Assembly (NCBI RefSeq): GCF_003046315.1
Contig: NZ_PZZP01000001.1
Location: forward strand, 2,232,001 to 2,296,000
Length of the DNA: 64,000 nt
Source: Desmospora activa DSM 45169
Lineage (GTDB): Bacteria; Bacillota; Bacilli; Thermoactinomycetales; DSM-45169
Direction of reading: 5' to 3'
Below the pieces are notes generated by a model, which saw nothing but the letters and a program-made list of their open reading frames with translations, was not told the origin of the DNA and did no database searches. The position numbers and the translations under genes were made by a program. This document shows positions 59,280 through 64,000 of this stretch, in pieces; position 1 is the stretch's first letter; each line of letters begins with the position of its first letter.

Positions 59280-61661
59280 TCAATCGGTCTCTCTGTATAA
59301 CTCCATCGCTACCGTTTCATCTGGTCTACCCTTTACTCGTACCGCCCGTATGTTACCGTCATCCTTTTCCCTAAAGTTGATTTCCCCCTTTACCGACCAC
59401 CCCCTGTCCGCTACAAATGCCACGATCCCCTCGCCACTCGCAGGTAAGCACCATTGAAACTGCCAACCGCTTTCCCGGCGCTCCAGCTTCATCAACTCCA
59501 TCGTGCTGTACCGGATGGCTACTCCTGCTTGCAGCGACAGATTGAGCGGTAGCATCACACCGGAACGAGGGGCCACCGTCAACCGCTCACCGTCGAACAG
59601 TGCTTGTCCCTCTCGAAAAACCTTACCGCTGTGAACGATTTCGTCGTAATTGTGAATAAAGCAGAAGCTTGTTTTTCCATCCGATCGTTCTACTAGGGAC
59701 CACTCGGGGTTGTCGCTGGTGAGGATGGGGTTAACACCGATTCTCTTGGCCAGTTGACGGATCACGTCCAATTGATAACCGTAGTCATGGGCCAAACCAA
59801 GCCCCAGCATCAACAGACTCCCTTTGCCGTGATTTTGAAGATACGCTGTCACTTTTCCACTCTCTTCATCCCAGGCAACAGGTTCACCCGGTGCTGTTTC
59901 AAACAGCAGGCGGAAATCGACTTTAACCGAGTCCATCTCCATCACCTGAGTGAGGCCGATCCCAGGAACTGCTGTAAAGGAAGGGATCTCCAATTCATCA
60001 ATGAGGACGGTGCAAGCGGAACCGTCCAAATTTTTAACCGGAGGGCGGGGAAAAAGGACCAACTTGCCGCCAGCATGAACATAGTGGACCAGCTTTTGTT
60101 GTAGTGCCTGATCCATCCTTTCTCCGCTAAACATCCATAGCGTAGGAATCCGCTGGGGTTCCAGCTGTTGTTCCCGCAGTACATCTACCGCCTCATAGGG
60201 AAGATTGGCCGCTGTCAAAAGCCGCCCCACACCGTCAAAGAAATAGCGCTCCCGCTCCCCGGCGATAGCTTCTGCCATTTGCTGCGTTCCCGCCCCCTCC
60301 GCAATCGTTTCCGTCATATAGTAATCGGGATAAAAGGCGAGATGCGTCACACTTCTCTTACGGCAAGGTAGCAGATGCTCTCCTGCGGCTTGCAAGATTT
60401 TCCCGATATGGCTCGCTTTTTGATAGGAAGGGCGCAATCTTCCCTCGGAGTCGACAGGGGCCTGCCATTCGTGGCGACGGCCAAACAAGCCGATTCCGTC
60501 CCGATTTTCGCCGCCGACAAACATGTAGTAGTTAAGGGCGTTCATTCCATGGGCGATACAGGTGCGTGCGTTTAAATCCAAATCCTGCGGATAGACGCGG
60601 GGGCGATCCGCCAGACGGCCGGACTGAAATTCCGCCGAGAACAAGGGCTGCTCCGGTGCGGATATCGCTTGCGTCAAGGCACAGCTCAACACCAGATCAT
60701 GATACGTATCATAGCCGATATGTCCAGGGTAAAAATCACCCGCTAATACGGTGTTATCCACCTCCGCCGTCCGATAGAGCTGGGATAACCCGATCGGGTA
60801 ATCGGTTCCACGGCTGTAGACGGAGAAATCTTTAAATCCGTGAATATTGATCAGATACGGAACCGTAATCCCGTGATTCTCCGCCATCTGCTTTAACTGA
60901 GCCACATATTCCTTGATCAATTCTCGCCAAAAACGCCCCCACTCCCAGTGCAACCCTTCCACCGCTTGTTCCTCTCCCGACAAAAAGCGCTCCACAAACG
61001 TATCCCACGCTTTCACGTCGGTCCCATAAGCTTGATTCAATCCTTCCAGATTTCCGTATTGCCGTTCGAGATAACGTTGAAACCGCTCCAACACATGGAG
61101 ATGGTAATCGGAGGTATTGCTGACCCAGTGCAACATCCCGATTTCATTGCACAACTGAAACATGATGACGGGGCCGCCGCGATCCCGTTGGAACGGAGCC
61201 AACAAGGAACACACATGGGCATACCATCGCTCCACTTTTTCTAGGAAAAGCGGATGCAGATAGGAGACGACTTGGTTTGGGTGAAGCTCCCCGTTTTTGG
61301 TACGAGCGATCACTTCAGGATATTGTTGGTGCACCCATTGCGGAATCCCTTCCTTTTTTACTTCCGCCATCACATAGGGGCCGGGGCGGACAATGCAATA
61401 CAATCCTTTATCCGCAACCAATTGTAAAAAGGCGCGTAAATCCGTCTCGGGGCGGCGTTTCCCCGTCAGATCCACCTCTCCTTCCTTCGGCTCATGCCAA
61501 GCCCAGGGGACATATGTGCTAACCAAATTGCAACCCGCCTCAAGGAGAAGATCCAAACGTTGGCTCCACTCCTCCCGCGGACAGCGAAAATAGTGAAACT
61601 CCCCTCCGTACAAAAAGCGCGGCTTTCCGTCGATGATAAACTGCCCTTGTTTCATCTCCAC
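59280..61661 (-). CDS. GH35 beta-galactosidase
   Basis: 793 aa, GTG start with AGGAG 8 nt upstream (ATG two codons later is the alternative); no signal peptide, so cytoplasmic. Family 35 features: FIIDGKPRFLYGGEFHYFRCPREEW, GCNLVSTYVPWAWHEPKEGE, LYCIVRPGPYVMAEV, acid/base Glu in MFQLCNEIG, and nucleophile Glu in PLFSAEFQSG. C-terminal beta-sandwich domains. Cleaves terminal beta-galactosides (or beta-glucosides in some members) taken up by the ABC system. Confidence 0.88.
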   Translation of the reverse strand: MEMKQGQFIIDGKPRFLYGGEFHYFRCPREEWSQRLDLLLEAGCNLVSTYVPWAWHEPKEGEVDLTGKRRPETDLRAFLQLVADKGLYCIVRPGPYVMAEVKKEGIPQWVHQQYPEVIARTKNGELHPNQVVSYLHPLFLEKVERWYAHVCSLLAPFQRDRGGPVIMFQLCNEIGMLHWVSNTSDYHLHVLERFQRYLERQYGNLEGLNQAYGTDVKAWDTFVERFLSGEEQAVEGLHWEWGRFWRELIKEYVAQLKQMAENHGITVPYLINIHGFKDFSVYSRGTDYPIGLSQLYRTAEVDNTVLAGDFYPGHIGYDTYHDLVLSCALTQAISAPEQPLFSAEFQSGRLADRPRVYPQDLDLNARTCIAHGMNALNYYMFVGGENRDGIGLFGRRHEWQAPVDSEGRLRPSYQKASHIGKILQAAGEHLLPCRKRSVTHLAFYPDYYMTETIAEGAGTQQMAEAIAGERERYFFDGVGRLLTAANLPYEAVDVLREQQLEPQRIPTLWMFSGERMDQALQQKLVHYVHAGGKLVLFPRPPVKNLDGSACTVLIDELEIPSFTAVPGIGLTQVMEMDSVKVDFRLLFETAPGEPVAWDEESGKVTAYLQNHGKGSLLMLGLGLAHDYGYQLDVIRQLAKRIGVNPILTSDNPEWSLVERSDGKTSFCFIHNYDEIVHSGKVFREGQALFDGERLTVAPRSGVMLPLNLSLQAGVAIRYSTMELMKLERRESGWQFQWCLPASGEGIVAFVADRGWSVKGEINFREKDDGNIRAVRVKGRPDETVAMELYRETD

Positions 61662-61679
61662 CCGACCATCTCCTCACTT

Positions 61680-62213
61680 TTACCTGTTCTCTTCTTGTTT
61701 TTTTAAGGCGGACAAACGCTGGGATGCAGTTTTGATAAGACCGTCATCGTTCGCAAACGCTTGCCTAACCACTTCATATGTCTCGATCGCAGCGTCAACA
61801 TCCTGCTGCTGTTCATATAACTCTCCCACTCGCAGCATGATACGGCCTAAGTAGCGGTTATCCCGGTTAAAGTAGGCTTGAAACAGCGCCTCCCCTTCTG
61901 CAATCGTCAACTTCTCGTTGATAATCTGATCCACCATCCCGCGAGCATCTTCCACAAAAGAGGGTCGGGGCCAGGCATAAGGCTGATCCCAAGCGTCAAT
62001 CACTTGCTGATATCCGCCTAGGAAAGCCGTTTCCCCGTTGGCGTTTTCCGTTTCCACCCCTTTGAGAGCGGCACCGTAATCCCCTTTGCGATAGTTGTCC
62101 GTCGCCATCTCATAATAAAATTGAGACGTCTGATACACTTCCACCCACACCCAGGCGTAAATCAATCCAACCAACCCGATCACCGCAGCGGTAAACAGCA
62201 GTCCTTTTTTCAA
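61680..62213 (-). CDS. membrane-anchored TPR-like protein
   Basis: 177 aa from TTG (GGAGGGGAG upstream). One N-terminal membrane helix (KKGLLFTAAVIGLVGLIYAWVWV) and helical repeats outside (YYEMATDNYRKGDYGAALKG, LGRIMLRVGELYEQQQDVDAAIETYEVVRQAFANDD). It sits between the ABC permeases and GH35, 16 bp after the permease stop. Similar anchored TPR proteins accompany sugar ABC operons in Bacillota; an assembly role is inference. Confidence 0.75.
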   Translation of the reverse strand: MKKGLLFTAAVIGLVGLIYAWVWVEVYQTSQFYYEMATDNYRKGDYGAALKGVETENANGETAFLGGYQQVIDAWDQPYAWPRPSFVEDARGMVDQIINEKLTIAEGEALFQAYFNRDNRYLGRIMLRVGELYEQQQDVDAAIETYEVVRQAFANDDGLIKTASQRLSALKKQEENR

Positions 62214-62229
62214 TGTTGCTCCCCTCCCG

Positions 62230-63075
62230 TCACTTCAGGCCGACGCCGGAAAAGGCCCGAATAAAATAACGTTGCAGCCAGAAGAAAAGCAGGACCACCG
62301 GCAGCGTAACCAATGTCGTCGCCGCCCACAGCTGTTCCGCGTTTTTACCCGGAATCTCCGACTGGAAACTGTATAACCCAAGCTGCACGGTATATAGGCT
62401 GTCATCACGCAAATACAACAGCGCCTCCAGCAGATCGTTCCATGCACCCATAAAGCTGAGAACAGCGACGGTAACCAGCACCGGCGCAGACATAGGCAAC
62501 AAAATCCGCCAGAATACTCCCCATAAGTTACATCCGTCCACTTTGGCAGCATCGAGAAAATCATCGGGAATCTGTTTATAGAACTGTCGAATCAAAAAGA
62601 TGTTATAAGGCTGAACCGCCACCGGCAGAATCAGCGCCTTATACGTATTCACCCATCCCCAGTTAAACAGCATCGTATACTTTGGAATCAACAGCAGAAT
62701 CGCCGGCACCATCATCGTTCCCAACACCATTAGAAACAACAGATTGCGCCCCGGAAAATCGATTTTAGCCAGAGCAAAAGCGACCATGGCACTCAACAAT
62801 ACATTGAGGATGGTAACACTGCCGGAAATGATGAGAGAATTCTTAAATAGGTTGAGGATATCCAGGCTGCGAAATACTTCCACATAGCCGTTCCAAGTGA
62901 TATGGGTCGGCAAGGAAAGCGGGTCGTGCAAAATCTCCGGCCCCGGCTTTACCGAATTCATCACCATAAAGAAAAAGGGATAGATTACGACGGCGGCACC
63001 GATGGTCAAAAGCGTATAAATGAGTGCCAACGACCAGCGTCGTCGATTTTTCATCCCCAGCCGCAATCCGTTCAT
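62230..63075 (-). CDS. carbohydrate ABC permease, MalG type
   Basis: 281 aa from the ATG at 63075 (GGGAGGTGAG upstream; in-frame starts further 5' lack a site). Six membrane helices and the EAA loop DAAKVDGCNLWGVFWRILLPMSAPVL that contacts the ATPase. Starts 5 bp after the MalF-type gene stop. CUT1 importer component; the ATPase (often a shared MsmX-type protein) is not in this window. Confidence 0.92.
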   Translation of the reverse strand: MNGLRLGMKNRRRWSLALIYTLLTIGAAVVIYPFFFMVMNSVKPGPEILHDPLSLPTHITWNGYVEVFRSLDILNLFKNSLIISGSVTILNVLLSAMVAFALAKIDFPGRNLLFLMVLGTMMVPAILLLIPKYTMLFNWGWVNTYKALILPVAVQPYNIFLIRQFYKQIPDDFLDAAKVDGCNLWGVFWRILLPMSAPVLVTVAVLSFMGAWNDLLEALLYLRDDSLYTVQLGLYSFQSEIPGKNAEQLWAATTLVTLPVVLLFFWLQRYFIRAFSGVGLK

Positions 63076-63080
63076 AACCC

Positions 63081-63980
63081 TCACCTCCCGCTTCCTTGAC
63101 GGTTCAATAACTTCCATTGCAAAAACGTCAGAATTGAGATCACAATCGCCAGCATCAACCCTAAGGTGGCGGCATAACCCAGGTCCATCCGATCAAATCC
63201 TTGGCCGTACAGGTAGAGAACTGGGGTCAATGCAGAATGATACGGTCCGCCATACAGATCGAAATTCATAAACACTTCGGTAAACATCTGCATGCCATTG
63301 ATCAGATTGACGGTTAATACAAACAGAATTTGCGGTTTTAACAAGGGAACCGTAATCGAGACGAGACGCCTCCACCAACCGGCCCCATCCATCTCCGCCG
63401 CCTCATATAGCTCCGGGTTGATGGCGTACATACCCCCAAGAAAAATCACCAGCTGGATACCAAACCACTTCCAAGAGTTAAAGATAGCCAACACCGGCAT
63501 CGGCAGCCAGCGAGAAAACGTCCAAAATACTCCCTCATCCAACCATCCCCACTGCATCAACAACGATTGGATCGGTCCCGCCGGATTGGCCAAATACTGT
63601 AACAGGATCATCGCAACAGTTATCGAAGTGATCACCGGTAAAAAGTAAACCGTGCGAAAAAAGGAACCGCCGACCGTAATCTCCTTCAATAGAACCGCCA
63701 GCATAAACGCGACGGCAAAGGAAGTAGCGATAAAGATCACTTGGTTGTAGCCCACGTTAAAAATGGACTGCCAGAACAACGGATCTTTAACTGCGGCGAC
63801 ATAATTGCCGATACCGACGAATTTGGCCCGTTCCGGCTGTAATATATTAATGTCGAGGAAACTCAGTTTTAGAGACAACAGCAGTGGATAACTGATAAAG
63901 ATCAAAAAGGTGAGAATAAAGGGCGCGGAGAAGAGATATCCCCACATCGTATCGGTAGAACGAAGTTTTCGACTAAACAT
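63081..63980 (-). CDS. carbohydrate ABC permease, MalF type
   Basis: 299 aa, ATG with AGGGAAG upstream. Six membrane helices; EAA loop EAAEMDGAGWWRRLVSITVPLLKPQIL. Partner of the MalG-type permease. The operon continues off the right edge; the gene before it is presumably the solute-binding lipoprotein. Confidence 0.92.
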   Translation of the reverse strand: MFSRKLRSTDTMWGYLFSAPFILTFLIFISYPLLLSLKLSFLDINILQPERAKFVGIGNYVAAVKDPLFWQSIFNVGYNQVIFIATSFAVAFMLAVLLKEITVGGSFFRTVYFLPVITSITVAMILLQYLANPAGPIQSLLMQWGWLDEGVFWTFSRWLPMPVLAIFNSWKWFGIQLVIFLGGMYAINPELYEAAEMDGAGWWRRLVSITVPLLKPQILFVLTVNLINGMQMFTEVFMNFDLYGGPYHSALTPVLYLYGQGFDRMDLGYAATLGLMLAIVISILTFLQWKLLNRQGSGR

Positions 63981-64000
63981 GCGGGATCACTTCTTTCCCT

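Noticed and set aside
1..64000. CRISPR arrays, tRNA and rRNA genes
   Set aside because: Looked for regularly spaced repeats, cloverleaf-like motifs and rRNA signatures on both strands by eye; none seen.

Overview
The window reads as chromosome of an endospore-forming, Gram-positive Bacillota. Evidence: strong Shine-Dalgarno sites with many GTG/TTG starts, T-box/FMN/cobalamin riboswitches, Rho-independent terminators, sporulation genes (sigK, nucB, a ytaF-like gene), and a block in the same order as Bacillus subtilis yrrC-yrrD-yrrI-alaS-yrzL-yrrK-yrzB-yrrL. Moderately GC-rich codon use, ectoine synthesis and rifampin phosphotransferase would fit Thermoactinomycetaceae or a related halotolerant lineage. 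That placement is inference.

Layout. (1) 0-2.2 kb: a large serine recombinase converges on a sigK gene that stops after its first ~145 codons. This is the arrangement of a sigK-intervening (skin) element whose body lies off the left edge. (2) 2.3-5.9 kb: an AT-rich island with a nitroreductase/HxlR pair and a MarR regulator plus Gfo/Idh/MocA oxidoreductase, the latter two sharing palindromic operators. (3) 6-12 kb: a small aromatic/proline-rich protein, rifampin phosphotransferase (rph) divergent from a TetR regulator, a GNAT acetyltransferase, a YcgL-type nucleotidyltransferase and a small membrane protein. (4) 12-16 kb: an FAH-family hydrolase and an atypical SDR behind a FadR-type palindrome, a decayed DUF1445 gene and an NRAMP-like transporter. 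(5) 16-22 kb: a cobalamin riboswitch and metE, an ORF-less IS200/IS605-derived element with a structured RNA, an ABC exporter, a truncated SgrR-like gene and nucB.

(6) 22.5-27 kb: flippase, aminotransferase, MntP/YtaF-like and CadD-like transporters. (7) 27-33 kb: type I restriction-modification operon hsdM-hsdS-hsdR. (8) 33-39 kb: orphan PTS EIIA, NaChBac-type sodium channel, M20 amidohydrolase and the ectABC ectoine operon. (9) 39-54.6 kb: FMN riboswitch/ribU, a class B PBP, a PPOX-like flavoprotein, two tandem mltG paralogues, two DUF1292 proteins, ruvX, ireB, T-box/alaS, an AI-2E family transporter, small proteins, a PRC-barrel protein and recD2. (10) 54.8-57.8 kb: ArsR-like regulator, small protein and ClpP paralogue in one operon, then an NAD-dependent epimerase-like protein. 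(11) 57.8-64 kb: a minus-strand carbohydrate operon (two ABC permeases, TPR protein, GH35 beta-galactosidase, GH144-like glucanase) continuing off the right edge.

The most unusual items are the split sigK, the orphan IS605-type structured RNA abutting an ABC permease stop codon, the ArsR-ClpP operon and the tandem mltG genes. All positions come from reading the sequence by eye. No database search was possible.
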